This document shows, one piece after another, positions 43,697 through 55,389 of a stretch of DNA of 64,000 bases (its first letter is position 1; every line of letters starts with the position of its first letter). The notes below the pieces were generated by a model, which worked only from the letters and a program-made list of their open reading frames with translations, was not told where the DNA came from and did not search any database. The stretch is from Grifola frondosa (Eukaryota > Basidiomycota > Agaricomycetes > Polyporales > Grifolaceae): the NCBI GenBank assembly GCA_001683735.1, contig LUGG01000006.1:1116001-1180000 (forward strand), given 5' to 3'. A program made the translations under genes and the position numbers.

Positions 43697-45680
43697 CTAC
43701 TTGACCTTGCGACGTTTTCGCAGCTGAGCGGTGGCTAGAATATCTTCTGCTTCTCGCTTCTGCCCAGTGGTTACACCGCTGTCCTGGCTGATGCGCGTCC
43801 TTTTGGAAGTGTAGTTCTTCGGCAACTGATCTCCAACTTTGTCGTCGACTGGCCAACTACTCTCAGTAATGGCCGTTAGAAGCAGATCACGCATCGCGCC
43901 GTGTCCTTCCAAGTTCGCGGCAGCTTCCCGCTGGCTGCCATATCTCGAGATTCGACCGCTTTTGCTTTGAACCTGCCTCGATCATTGGAATTGCGGGTGG
44001 AAATCTTCCGTAGATAGGCATATTGGTCGACCTTGCTCTTGTGGTTGAGGGGACGTTTCCTAGCGGGAGCCCGGGCGCGGACCGCCCGATGACCTCTGAC
44101 GGAGCTGTCGCTCATACTCCAACATATATAGTGCCCCTTAAACCACGAGAGCATTGTATCCATGATCTCGTTTAGTGGATGTGGCTCCGAAGAATCGCCG
44201 ATAAAACGAAGTTGGTCCTCGTCGGACAATTTGATTAGCCCAGAATCCATCGCCCTTCGCTTGGATTGTCCGCAACTATATTCGCCTTTGCCGGCGAAGG
44301 TATAGCTGTCGAAGAAGCGATTCACGAAGGGTCCGACACCCACACAATTGTGTTCCAAGTATCGGACTCCGTAGTAGAGAAGCACGTAGAAGAATGACTC
44401 GAGTTCATCCTGAACCGTCGGTCACTGAGATTTGTTATTGAGGATGTTCACCGACATGAACTGCCAGGTTCCCTATGAAAGCGGACTTGAGACATGTAAT
44501 AATGCATGTTAGAAAAAACTCACGGTGCGACCAGCCCTACGTGCTATTTCGGCCGTACCAGGACTTGCAATGGGCTTAGAAAGCTCCCAATCATTCAGGA
44601 GTCCCGTCCACACGTATTGCGTAACGCCTTCCTCAACCTCGACTTCAACGGGATACATGATCATGTTTCCGGAGCTGATGTCTCGATGAAGTACACGAGC
44701 GAGTGTCACGGCGTCCTCGTGAGCTGTGGCGTACGAATCAAAACTTGGTCCAGGATTGCTGGAATGACGACTTACCGATCATGCAATCGTATATCAACTT
44801 CACCAGATTGCGAGATGTTTCAAATTCGCTTAACGGCTGGCCAACCTCCTTCTCGACCAGACGGTAGTGCACGAGTTTCGAGGGTGCATGACGCTTATCG
44901 CCCTCGGAATCCACCCTGGTGCTGGACTTCTTAAGCCTTGCCGGCATCTTCTTCCAGATATCCCCGTTGTGGTGACCTGCACGCCAACATCTCCATGACA
45001 GAGTAGAGTAGGAACGTTGCGGACATCCGTCTTATTCAGATGTGATAGAATGTCGCCTTCCAGATGAATTCGCCTTGCCGCAGTGGGTATTCATCCCGTT
45101 CGCGTTTCTGAATATCTTCCATCTCGTCATCTCCACATCGTCATCCTGCACGTCTTCTTGCGTCTCATTATGATCGTCCTCGCATTCCTGGTCACCGAGC
45201 GCCTCACTATCATCATCAAGAGCTTCTGATGCGTAGCGCCACTGATCCTTCAAATGAACAAATGTCTCTGTTTTGACGTCGATGGCCACATACGTCCGCG
45301 TTCCACGTCCGACCAGATCAGGCGATTGGCCATGAGACTCCCAACGAGGAAGTAACACGTCCCTTCTCTTTGTCTTCGACCGCCAGCTTGTATCGAGGCC
45401 ACTCCGCCTTCAGCGAGTCTTTGAATTGCTGACGAATGTAGTCAAACGGCTCCGGTAGCGCTTTTTCAGCCATTGTGTCCATGAGACGAAAGAGCTTCGT
45501 ACGAGGATTCACCAGCTGAGCAGTGGGATCGTATCCTTGAGCCTCGTCCGTCATGTGCGAGAACCTCCAGAAGAACTCTCCGAGGATCTCGGGATGCGCC
45601 TTGTAGTTGAACTTCTCGCTCACCACGGCGCCAGCACGGTCCCATCGGACTAGCCGCGCGAACTTGTGAAAATAGTTGGG
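43697..45680 (-). pseudogene. K5, 5'-truncated FunK1 pseudogene
   Basis: Exon 4 (43697-44472), exon 3 (about 44524-44725) and the second half of exon 2 are present and of the K6/K9 type: [31 protein letters not shown]. Exon 1 and the first half of exon 2 are missing. Further lesions are one-base losses near 45359 (G4 to G3) and 45335, and an in-frame TGA just after the exon-4 start (near 44427, where relatives encode Arg). The C-terminal tail is split between two frames near 43910. A non-coding stretch resembling the K7 upstream region abuts the truncation. Confidence 0.85.
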
Positions 45681-45755
45681 AAGGGACAGACTCACATTCT
45701 GACACAGCACATTAACCAGAACAAAGCAGTGTAGCGAGCGCTGCGAGTCGCTATG
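45681..45755 (-). repeat. K7-type upstream sequence at the K5 truncation point
   Basis: Shares CTCACATTCTGACACAGCAC and following AACAAAGC blocks with 54188-54262, which lies upstream of K7. It marks where K5 lost its 5' part. Confidence 0.7.
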
Positions 45756-46984
45756 CTGTTTCTGTGCGCGGTGCGGCACGCACCGAATCGGACCGGAGGG
45801 TTATCGATCATCCGATCATTTGTATGATGAGGCTTATCTGCCAAACTCATTCAAATCCCGGAACCAACTCTAGATCTATGTCCGTACAGTACCTCTCCAA
45901 GCATGCTCGACTCTGTCGCAAATCAGCATCGTCACCTGCAGGAGCTGTCGTTTCTATGTATCGAACATGCCATGCGCACACGCGTTCTGAAAGTATGAGT
46001 TAGCACTTGTTAGCGCTTCAAACAAAACAGCGAGGGTGACGTGAGCAAACTTGTCGGGAATTTAGGGCGGCTGCGGTGAGTAGACCGAAGGCTGTGGAGA
46101 CGCAAATCTAGTCCGAGACTAAGGCATCTTGACCAGATCTGTGCATGCCAAATGCCTGTCTCCATGCATGTCCCAAACCGCAGGAGAAGTATGTACGGCG
46201 GACCCCACGTAGCAAGCGCAGGCCAGCAATGACGCCAAACAATCCCCACATTTCGCACACATGCAAGGTTTATGGCGCGTCAAGACCGGGCCTCAGCGGA
46301 TGTCAGGTGTGGTTTGTTGAGCGGAATATGTGTATATAGAGCGCACAAGAACAGCTACCAATAAGATGTGGCAGGTGTATTCAGCAAGATATTAGGCAGA
46401 GACCTGATGGAGATGATGGCAGCTTACGAGTGAGAACAAGGTGTGAGTGCCAGCGGCGCCTCTTAAAGATATGCTGCATGTGCCTGTGCTCCATCGTCGT
46501 GGTGCGCGCAAATGTTCAGCACGGCGATGGAGCTGGGCGCAGCAGCTGCCATCATCGAACTTGCAGCAGATGATGAAGGCGTGTGTGACGAAACAAGTTG
46601 GGTGACAGCACGAAGAGAACCGGATGACCACCGAGCCCATTGGAATCATCGAAGTTCCTCACGACACAATATTGCACGCCATCACTCGCGAGCAGGCTCG
46701 CGCCGTCTGGGCGATCATACAAGTAACCAATTACAACGTAAAAATGTATGGAGCAGACACAAGTCCGCAACGCCCAGTAAGTACGTATATGACAGCATAC
46801 AAACCTGCACACCTCGAGCTTTGTATCATCGCGTATCATTGATACTAGGCGGCATATGCATCCTGTTTGACAATTGTTTTCTTCCCTTTGACACCGCCAG
46901 AAATTCCCATCCGAATTGTTCGTCCATTCCGGTACATAAATACATTGTCAGATGATAAAGGTATGCTGCACAACACTTCTAACG
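45756..46984. other. Intergenic, no recognisable gene
   Basis: Short ORFs on both strands (the longest near 46512-46955) lack domains. A plus-strand frame around 46629-46770 looks mildly coding-like but has no partner exon. Confidence 0.45.
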
Positions 46985-47179
46985 TAATTACTTACTATAT
47001 ATAATAATACAAAGTTACGGGTATAATGTACGAGGCAAGATATATAGTAAATGCGATAGTCAGAGAGTGGGATAGGGTATCAGCAGACACGATGATTGAG
47101 ATGGATGCAAGAGCGGATGAAGCACTGGCGAGAGGCGTGATATCGACGTCTTGTCTTGAACTTTGAAGATGAGAGGCGA

Positions 47180-49823
47180 CTACGCGTACTTAGGACGTTT
47201 CCTGAGATGATCAGTGGCAAGGATATCTTCCTGTCGTCGCTTTTCCCCAGTGGTGGCGGCGTCTTCGTCACCGCTTCCACGCGCCCTTTTGGAAGTGTAT
47301 TCCTTCGGCAACTGATCTCCTACCTTGTCTTTACTGGGCCAGATTGCGGTTTTCACAGCCTGTCGCAGCAATTGACGCATTGCACGATGCCCATATAAGT
47401 TCGAGGCGGCCGTTGCAAACGTGACTTCGTCACTATCGGCATTCGTCATGTCTTTCTGCCTCGTGGAATTGACAGCGTTTGCATCCTGAAGGTCTTCATC
47501 CATCACAAAATCAGCATATTCGTTGTTTTCTGACTCGCCCTGAGCCTCAACGTGGGTACCGCTAGAAGACGGCTTGCGGCGCTTTTGCTGAAGCTCCATT
47601 AGGCGATATCGTCCCTGAAACCATGGCAACATCGTTGCAATGAGATCGTTCAACGGATGCGGGTGCGACCCTTCGCCAGTGAAAAGGACGTCCCGGCCGT
47701 CGGGCCACTTGAGCTCGCCGTGGTGGATCGCAGAACGCTTGGTAGATCCACAGCTGTACTCTCCGTTGCTAAATGAATAGCTGTCGAAGAAGGCGAGCAT
47801 GAAACTTGCGACATCTTCGGAATTGTGTTCGAGATAGCGAACGCCGTAGTAGACGAGCACGTAGAAAAATGACTCGAGTTCGTCCTCAATAATCGGTCGT
47901 CGGCATTTGTCATCGAGGATGGCGCTCGACATGAACTGCCAGGTGCCCTGTATGCAAGAATATCAGAATTATTGTGACAATACATGTCAGGAAATAATCT
48001 TACCGTGCGACCCTCTCTGCGCGCTCTGTCAACAGTTCCTGGCCGTGCAATAGGCTTCGATAGTTCCCAGTCGTTCAGGAGTCCTGTCCACACATGTTTT
48101 GTCACGCCCTTGAGATTTGTGACTTCGACCGGATACATGAGCATGTTTTCCGGAGCTAATGTCTCGATGAAGGACCCGAGCGAGTTCCACCGCATCCTCA
48201 TGAGCTAATGATTTGAATGAGCGAATGATTTTCCATTTAGCACAATGACAACTTACCTATAAGGCAATCGGATATCAACTTGACCAACTCTAAGGATTTC
48301 TTGAATTCGCTCAGCGGCTGACCAACCTCTTTCTCAACCAAACGGTAGTGTACCAGTTTCGAAGGCGGATGACGTTTGTCACCTGCAGAGTCCATACTGC
48401 TGCTGGCTTTCCGAAGTCTTTCCGGCATCTGCCTCCAGACGTCTCGCGTGACGGTGACCTGCCCACCGACGTCTCCGTGACACAGCATAGTAGGAACGTT
48501 GCGCACACTCGTCTTATTCAAGTGCGAGAGAATGTCACCCTCCAGATGGAGCTCGCCCGGACGAAGGGGTACCCATCGTCCTCGCTTTCCCCCATCCTCG
48601 CGCGGCTCAACACCTCCTTGTCCCTCACCTTTGGCCGGGAAATCAGACGCATACGCCACTGGTCCTTCAAATGAACGAATGTCTCTGTCTCGACGTCGAT
48701 GGCAACATACGTCCGCGTTGCACGTCCGACCAGATCAGGCGATTGACCATGACACCGCCCAACGAGAAAGTAACGCATCCCCTTCTCTTTGTCTTCCACC
48801 GCTAGCTTGTATCGAGGCCAGTCCACCTTGTCAGCATCTTCCTTGAGCGAGTCCTCTTTGAGCGAGTCTTTGAATTGCTGACGAATATAGTCAAACGGCT
48901 CCGGTAACACTTTTTAGCCATCGTGTCCATCAGACGAAAGAGCTTCATACGAGGATTCAAGAGCTGAGCAGTGGGATCGTATCCTTGAGCCTCGTCCGTC
49001 ATGTGCGAGAACCTCCAGAAGAACTCTCCGAGGATCTCGGGATTCTCCCTGTAGTCGAACTTCTCGCTCACGACCGCGCCAGCACGATCCCATCGGATGA
49101 GACGCGCGAACTTGTGCATGACGAAGACGGAATATAGATGAGTGCGGTGTTGTCGGTTCATGGCCATCTCCGCGTACGAAATGAGTTGTCCTCGAACTTG
49201 GGCAGCATGGCTGGATTCGACTTCGAACGGACCTTGCTCGCTGTCGTTGAAAGCATCGTCGCCATTGCCCTTCTTCTTGAACTCGATCCACATGCTTTGA
49301 TTGATCCAGTTCGGTCGGCCATCCTTGGGAGCCCCGGCCGTCTTGTGTAGTCCGACGTCCACCTTGTTCTTGCCCTTGTCATCCATTCGTATTTCGTGTC
49401 GCAGGGAATGAACTTGTATCCAGGGCAAATCTTTGTTTCATCACTGCTCACACTAAACGAAGATCAGCCAACGACCAAAGACAAATGATCAACAGAACAG
49501 CGCCACTTACGAATTTCGGATACAAGTCGACTTCCGGTCCCTTCCTCCGGAATGAGGTTGAAAACGTTTGTGTAATCGGGTTGCTTGAACGACCTTGGCG
49601 ACTTGACAGGCATGGAGTTCAAGAAGAGACGGATGTTGATCTTGGCCCACTTGCCGCTCATATCGTACGCGAGCAACTTTCGTTGAACGCCAGATTTTGT
49701 CTCGCTGCCGAGAGTGGTGGCTACACTTCTTGCAAATGTCGCCATACCTGGTGTTCTCGCCGGCGATCCTGCTCGAATCTGTGGGGCGGGAAGTTCAGCG
49801 TCGAGCTCATCGGAGGAATCCAT
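47180..49823 (-). pseudogene. K6, FunK1 kinase, many frameshifts
   Basis: Inverted twin of K9. The start M-D-S-S-D-E-L-D-A-E-L at 49823 and exon 4 (47180-47947, ending R-K-R-P-K-Y-A) are intact. In between, K6 differs from K9 by several indels. These are a 2-base loss near 49547, one-base losses near 49443-49430 (two) and 49385, losses near 48908 (M-A-K-K-C for M-A-E-K-A) and 48655, and an extra A near 48147 (S-G-K-H for A-G-N-M). Most shift the frame. The kinase motifs L-H-R-D-I-S and L-L-N-D-W-E-L-S-K survive as sequence. The number of lesions supports a pseudogene even if some are sequence errors. Confidence 0.82.
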
Positions 49824-49863
49824 GGTGGGGGAAGGGGGAGGGAGGAGAGGAGGGAAAGGTAAG

Positions 49864-49938
49864 GTGGCTCACATCGTGTCACAGGACGGTTTAAATACAA
49901 GCCAGAGCCACAAAATTGATGTCAAAGCGCGGTGGCTC
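49864..49938 (-). promoter_or_regulatory. GTGGCTC cluster upstream of K6
   Basis: GTGGCTC at 49864-49870 and 49932-49938, and its complement GAGCCAC at 49905-49911, within 115 bp of the start codon. The cluster is mirrored upstream of K9 (about 60162-60236). The same heptamer clusters before K1, K2 and K4. Function inferred. Confidence 0.4.
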
Positions 49939-50950
49939 AAGCTGCGGTTGTGTTTTAGTTCGGGGCCACACGTCGCAATCTGGTTGCCTCGTGGTGTTGT
50001 CCTTTGTCTAGAGGATTATCCGAAACTCAGCGGCAACTTCGATCACTCGCACATGCACTTACCTTCTCTGAAGTTTTTTTTCTGCTGCCAAGATTTATAT
50101 TTTGTGGATGGACGAAGCTTTGAGAATGGATGTCAAAGTGGCGCTCACTGTCGAGACAATCTCAGTTGAACTTACCGGTGACACATTCACTGTATGATCG
50201 TACTCTGTTTTCACCGTTTCAAATTAGTCTACGTGAGATGTACAAACCTTATGGAAATCCTGGAAATGTTTGGATTGTTGAAGCGCCAACCTCGTTAACG
50301 TTGAAGTTGTAGTGTGACGAACGCGACGTGACAACGTCTTTACACTGCTGTGACACTTGCGCGCCGCGCGGTTTCCCTGTCGATGCGTGCTCTGTGAACG
50401 ATACTGTTGTGTGTTTTGCTTTTCACCACTCAGAAGTCTTCAGAGGTGCTCTGACTTTGCAGAATGACCAAATCTGGCAAGGTTAGTGGCCACTGTACTG
50501 GGATTTCAACACTTCTCATCCGCAATGTTTGATGGATGCTGTGGCACGTACCGCGTTCATGTGATCACTAGCATGATTTTGGAAATATACACGCGTTAGT
50601 GAATCCAGTAGGCGCTGACATAGTTCGTGTTACCAGGGTATCGCACCCTCAAGTATGACGCTGTCCTTCCAACGACGTAGTGAAAGCGAAAATATCGCGG
50701 AAGAGGCGGGCGCGGAGCGGGGAGCTGCATATCGCTAATGCGCGACAAGAAGATCTATCTCTGACACGTTGAGAAAGACGCGAGACCGAAGAAGACCATC
50801 GAAGGTGTCAGCGATCACGAGCAGGGGCCAGTTCAGCTATCCTGCATCCTCTCTTTTCTCCATGCTGCTGAAGATACTGTAGACATACTCGAAGCTCGCG
50901 TATATATACTCATCCACCTATCTACGCGGAGCCACTGACGAGGCAACTTT

Positions 50951-51320
50951 GATTCGCTAAAACATCTCGCATCTGATACAAGGTGAGTCGGGCTTCTTTC
51001 TTAAAAATGACGACGAAGAACGTATTCCGTGAAAACTATGCCTCGAAACAGACTTTGCACCAGGTAAGTTCACTCACGAAAGTCCGCGTACATGATGGCG
51101 ATGAGGAGAAGCACACTTAAATAAATATAGTTGTATGCCTTTCCAAACGAGAGCGATACGTTGAGGATGTGCGATAGAGCATCGATACTAGGCGCAATAG
51201 TCCGTCTAACGAAAGGTACCCGACAATTGCGAGTGCCTGCAGAGTGGCATCGACAATAGACATGACTAGACGGATTCGAACAGATCACGCAGGGAACATG
51301 GCACTGATGATTACCGGACC
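50951..51320. other. Spacer between the left arm and K7
   Basis: No gene recognised; just outside the inverted-repeat arm. Confidence 0.4.
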
Positions 51321-54187
51321 CTAGGACACTTTCTCAAAGGAGCAGTAGTGGCAGGAACGTTTTCTGCTTCTGGCTTTTCTCCAATACTTCCATCGCTCTC
51401 GTCGCTCCTGCATGTCCTGCTGGACGTGTAACTCTTCGCTAACTGTCTCCAACCTTGTCTTCATCGGGCCAGTTGGCGGATTAAGAGACACCTCCCGACG
51501 GTCGGCGCGAACGTCCAGGACCACCTCATTCTCACCGCATTTGTCTTCGGTGGGCTGACTTACGCTTCTCAATTCCTGATGCATCGGTGACTGATCTGTC
51601 TCAGAGATGCGCATGGGCAACGAGATCATCACGAGTGACACCATTCGCGACCCTAAGTTCCAGTCCAAGCTGCGCGAGGCTTAGTGCGCCCATTCCCCTC
51701 TCCTCCCACCCCTTTGACAGGTTTGATACTCGCAGTGGCGATGTCGGCGGTCTGCTCGCGCTTGTGATGACCGGCCTGACCTTTCTGCCAATCCAGAGCT
51801 TCTCCGAGCGCGCGGCGGCGCTCATCCAGGCGCAGACAGAGAAATTCGCGCGCGAGGCGGAGACGTACCCTCCAGGGCTGAAGGAGCAGTACGCGGTGCA
51901 GCTGGAGATGCTCAAGAAGGAGAACGTGCCGGACATCGAAGTCGTCGTGTTCCCGTTCTCGTTGAAGCCCGATGGTGCGATGCTCCGTTTCTTTGCTGTT
52001 GCAGTGGCTCATCGCTGCTTCAGATTCGGGCAGGCCGTTTGTGGGGCTGCTCCCGTCTATCGGGCACCCCTTCTCTCGCGGGACCATCGTGCGTGCTTCC
52101 GCCTTGAGTGTGTATCACAGGGATGCTAACTTGGTGCTCTAGCATGTAGCGTCTGCAGACCCGAAAGCGCAGCCTGAGATCGAGCCGAACTATCTCGCGG
52201 AGCAGATCGACCTGGAAACCCTCGTCGACGCGTTCAAGTTCCTTCGGAAGGTCACTGACACTGACCCGTTCAAGATCGTGTCAACATGTTATCCACGATG
52301 CTATTAAGTGGATGTGGCTCCGAAGAATCGCTAAAAAACAAAGTTCGTCCTCGTTGGACAACTTGATCGTGCCGGAGTCCATCGCCCGCCCCTCGACTGT
52401 CCAAACTCTGTCCACAACTGTATTGACCATCGCTGAAGGTATAACCGCGAAGAAGCGGCCGATGAAGGTTCGACGCCCGTACAAGTGTGTTTCAGGTATC
52501 GGACGCCGCAGTAGACGAGAACGTAGAAGAACGACTCGAGCTCATCCTGAATAGTTGGCCGTCGACATTTGTCATTGAGGATGCTCACGGCTGAACAGCC
52601 AAGTCCCTGCAGGTAACGCGATGAAATCGTGAATAATTACCATAATATGCTTGAGGAAATAATCTCACAATACGGTCCGCTCTGCGCGCCACGTCAGCTA
52701 GGCCTGGCTTTGCAATAGGCTTCGAAAGCTCCCACTCGTTCAGGAGCCCTATCCATACACGTTCAGTCACGTCCTCGTGATCTGTTTCTTCAACCGGATA
52801 CATAGTCATATTTCCAGGACTGGTATCGCGATGAGAGACACGCGCGAGTTTCATTGCGTCCTCGTGAGCTGTACAAGTTGATTCAGCATACAACACGACC
52901 ATGAATTTGTAGAAGGACAGCTCACCTATAATACAATCAGAAATTAATTTGACCAGTTCCAGGGATGTTTCGAATTCGCTCAATGGCCGATCAACCTCCT
53001 TCTCGACCAGACGATAGTGCACTCGTTTGAAGGGCGGGTCAAACCTCGAACGCGCGGTACTCCAGGGCATCCGAGGTATCGTTTTCCAAACATCTTGGGT
53101 TGTGGTGACCTCTCCAACAACGTCCCCGTGACAGAGCACGGTAGGGACGTTGCGCACACCCATCTTATTCAGGTACGCTACAATGTCACCCTCTAGATGA
53201 GGACCGCCTGTCCGCAGCGGGTGGCCATCCTTCTCATCTTGCTCGTCGTCATCGTCGTCTCCACGTCGTCCAGCCGCCACTAGTCCTTCAGATGCACGAA
53301 CTGCTCTTTCTCGACGTCGATGGCCACGTAGCTCCTGGTCCCGTTGCCCACTAGACCAGACGAGATATACTGCGGTTTCCCCACCAAAAAGTAGCGCGTC
53401 CCCTTCTCCTTGTCTTCGACCGCTAACTGGTAGCGATGCCACTCAGCATTGAGCGACTTGTGGAATGCCGCGCGGATGTAATCGAATGACTCTGGCAGTT
53501 TCTCCGCAGCCGTCCTATCTATGAGACGATAGAGTGTAGTACCGGGACTGACAAGCTGTGCCGTGGGGTCATATCCCTGCGCCTCATCTGTCATGTGTGC
53601 GAATCGCCAGAAAAACTCTCCGAGGATCTCGGGGTGCGTCTTGTAGTCGAACTTCTGAGTCACGACTGCGCCAGCGTGGTCCCAGCGAATGAGCCGCGCG
53701 AACTTTTGCATGGCCAAGACTGTGTAGATGTGCGTACGGTGTTCTCGACTCATAGTTTGAGGATCAATTCTCTTAGCACAGGTGCTCGCTGTACGAGTCG
53801 TACTTGGTTTCGCAATGATGTAACACATATCCGGTGCAAGACTTTCGATCCGTGACTGCCCTGCACTTCGAACATGTTTTGAGTTCTGTAAAATAGATCA
53901 GATACACTGTAACACTCACAAAGACCGGATACAAATCAACCGCCGCAATTTCGTCGTTTGGTATCTTCGGAACATGCCATTTAGCTGGGTTGGCGCGACA
54001 GCATCGTCTGCGATTCGACTGGCATAGAGTCCAAGAAGATACATTGGCTGATTTTCGCGCATACGCTGGGGCCGTATCCGGATGTGTATGTGTAGTGGAT
54101 ACGTCGAGTGTTTGTGTCGCAGAATAATTGACCGCTGTGTGCGTTTTTGTTCCATTACAGACTGTAGTGCTTAGTCTGTCTGTGGAA
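51321..54187 (-). pseudogene. K7, disrupted FunK1 pseudogene split by a foreign insert
   Basis: Exon 1 remnant (about 53930-54187) has an in-frame stop where K8 reads S-Y-K-D-M. Exon 2 lacks the segment between D-V-G-L-Y-K and the R-T-H motif, then reads I-Y-T-V-L-A-M-Q-K-F-A-R-L-I-R-W-D. The frame breaks near 53280 after H-L-K-D. Exon 3 gives S-H-R-D-T-S-P-G-N and L-L-N-E-W-E-L-S-K, so the N-D-W Asp is Glu here. Exon 4 breaks off at about 52284 after S-E-P-H-P-L-N-S-I-V-D-N-M-L. A GMC-oxidoreductase fragment follows, and an eroded C-terminal tail (W-P-D-E-D-K-V-G-D then a stop) resumes at 51321-51600. Several independent lesions make this a firm pseudogene. It pairs in inverted orientation with K8. 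Confidence 0.85.
51613..52278 (+). pseudogene. GMC oxidoreductase fragment (C-terminal domain)
   Basis: Plus-strand fragment of an FAD-dependent glucose-methanol-choline oxidoreductase (aryl-alcohol/glucose oxidase type). It reads F-D-T-R-S-G-D, then L-T-F-L-P-I-Q-S-F-S-E-R-A, Y-P-P-G-L-K-E-Q-Y and F-P-F-S-L-K-P-D. After an intron comes H-P-F-S-R-G-T-I, after a second intron H-V-A-S-A-D-P-K-A-Q-P-E-I-E-P-N-Y, and it stops at T-D-P-F-K. The introns are still present, so the piece came as genomic DNA. Neither the FAD-binding N-terminus nor the C-terminal catalytic His region is present. A stop lies at the 5' exon end near 51681. It is not functional. Confidence 0.85.
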
Positions 54188-54262
54188 AGGGACAAGGGAT
54201 AGGCTCACATTCTGACACAGCACGTTTAACCGGAACAAAGCGGTGGGGCTCGCAGAGTCGGG
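54188..54262 (-). repeat. K7 upstream element shared with K5
   Basis: Counterpart of 45681-45755. Here it lies directly before K7 exon 1, its presumed native place. The following stretch to 54753 has no recognisable gene and should contain the BTB promoter. Confidence 0.65.
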
Positions 54263-54753
54263 CCGAAGAGTTTCAACTTTGGGTACTGTCTAGACTCCAG
54301 CATTTTGGAGTATACGAAATCTGTCAAGAATGACGATGCAAGTGCCAGGGAGAAGAATATTTTAACTCGCCCGGAGAAACCTAGAGAAACGTCCCAAGTG
54401 GCGTAGGATATACGCGCTTACGTAATGGTCACAAAGTGTTTGTCACACTTAAAACCGTAAACCTTGACTGCACTAGTAGACATTCTTTACCATGCCCATT
54501 CTCGGACTGTAGTAGTACAGTAGCTGGGGTGTGAGCATACATGGAACATGTCTATCTTCCATGAAATCTGCTACTCGGTGTCTATGAAGCAACTCTCAAT
54601 TTCAAGGAGTACTTCCGCAACTTGCGCGGAAGCAAATATGGGCGCGGAGCGGAAGCTGATTGCAAGTTCGCATTGATGCCAGATCTGACCCTATATATTA
54701 AGGCAGTAATCTGGGTAGGTAGTGCACTCCATCATCATCCTTCACACCACGAC

Positions 54754-55389
54754 ATGGCTGAACCGAGCATAGGCAGTAACATCGTGCCTTCAGCCCATCC
54801 CTTCGTCTTTTCGTCAGCGGATGTTATTCTCCTATCCTCTGATGGCAGAAAATTCTTCGTGCACAAGAACATCTTGTCGGTGGCCTCCCCTTTTTCGAAC
54901 AATGTTTTTCTCCCTCAGGCACCGTCGCCTGACCTTTGCCCCACCGACGAGCACAACCAGTTGGTTTCCCGCAACCACGATGGTCTACCTGTCATCCATA
55001 TCACCGAACATGGATCCATCATCGAACCGCTCCTTCGGCTCTGCTACCCAATTGACGACCCTGTCCTCACCGACCCACACGTCATCCGCCGAGTCCTTGA
55101 GGCCGCAATGAAGTACGAGTTCTCCGAGGCCCTCCAGCTCATGAAGGACCGCCTTGTTGTACTTGCAAAGACAATGCCGTTACGCATCTATGCTATTGCT
55201 TGTGCAGACCGACTGGAGGATGTCGCGCGCGCCGCAGCGCTTGAGGTGCGCACTAGCAGACAGTTCAAGAAGTACGTCGATGAATTGGAGGAGATTCGCG
55301 CAGGTGCATATTATAGGCTGTTGGCTTATTGCGAGAAGCCTGGGCCTGCGCCAGTCGACCAGGTGTTTTGCGACCCTCCTACCATATAG
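54754..55389 (+). CDS. BTB/POZ domain protein
   Basis: Single-exon gene, 211 residues, of the BTB family common in Agaricomycetes. The start at 54754 (M-A-E-P-S-I-G) is preferred over the upstream in-frame ATG at 54622. The BTB fold starts at about residue 24: S-A-D-V-I-L-L-S-S-D-G-R-K-F-F-V-H-K-N-I-L, then S-P-F-S-N-N-V-F, and a C-Y-P-I-D-D-P helix cap. A C-terminal helical region follows (V-L-E-A-A-M-K-Y-E-F). BTB domains mediate dimerisation and can bind Cullin-3; no second domain is present to suggest a substrate. It sits almost at the centre (about 55050) of the inverted repeat formed by K6 and K9. Confidence 0.85.
   Translation: MAEPSIGSNIVPSAHPFVFSSADVILLSSDGRKFFVHKNILSVASPFSNNVFLPQAPSPDLCPTDEHNQLVSRNHDGLPVIHITEHGSIIEPLLRLCYPIDDPVLTDPHVIRRVLEAAMKYEFSEALQLMKDRLVVLAKTMPLRIYAIACADRLEDVARAAALEVRTSRQFKKYVDELEEIRAGAYYRLLAYCEKPGPAPVDQVFCDPPTI

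Larger units (their letters stand above)
46985..50950. repeat. Left arm of a 4-kb inverted repeat
   Basis: Positions map to the right arm (59150-63140) as roughly 110101 minus the coordinate. The arm includes K6, its 3' flank and about 1.1 kb upstream. The upstream part is almost base-for-base identical: a 60-codon chance frame at 50130-50312 recurs unchanged at 59789-59971. The coding part has more indels. Confidence 0.88.

Noticed and set aside
50130..50312. 60-residue ORF repeated identically at 59789-59971
   Set aside because: Its conservation is fully explained by near-identity of the inverted arms. It has no start context, domain or splice partner.
51613..52278. GMC fragment as a living gene
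   Set aside because: It lacks the FAD-binding domain and catalytic His region and is closed at both ends by kinase sequence.
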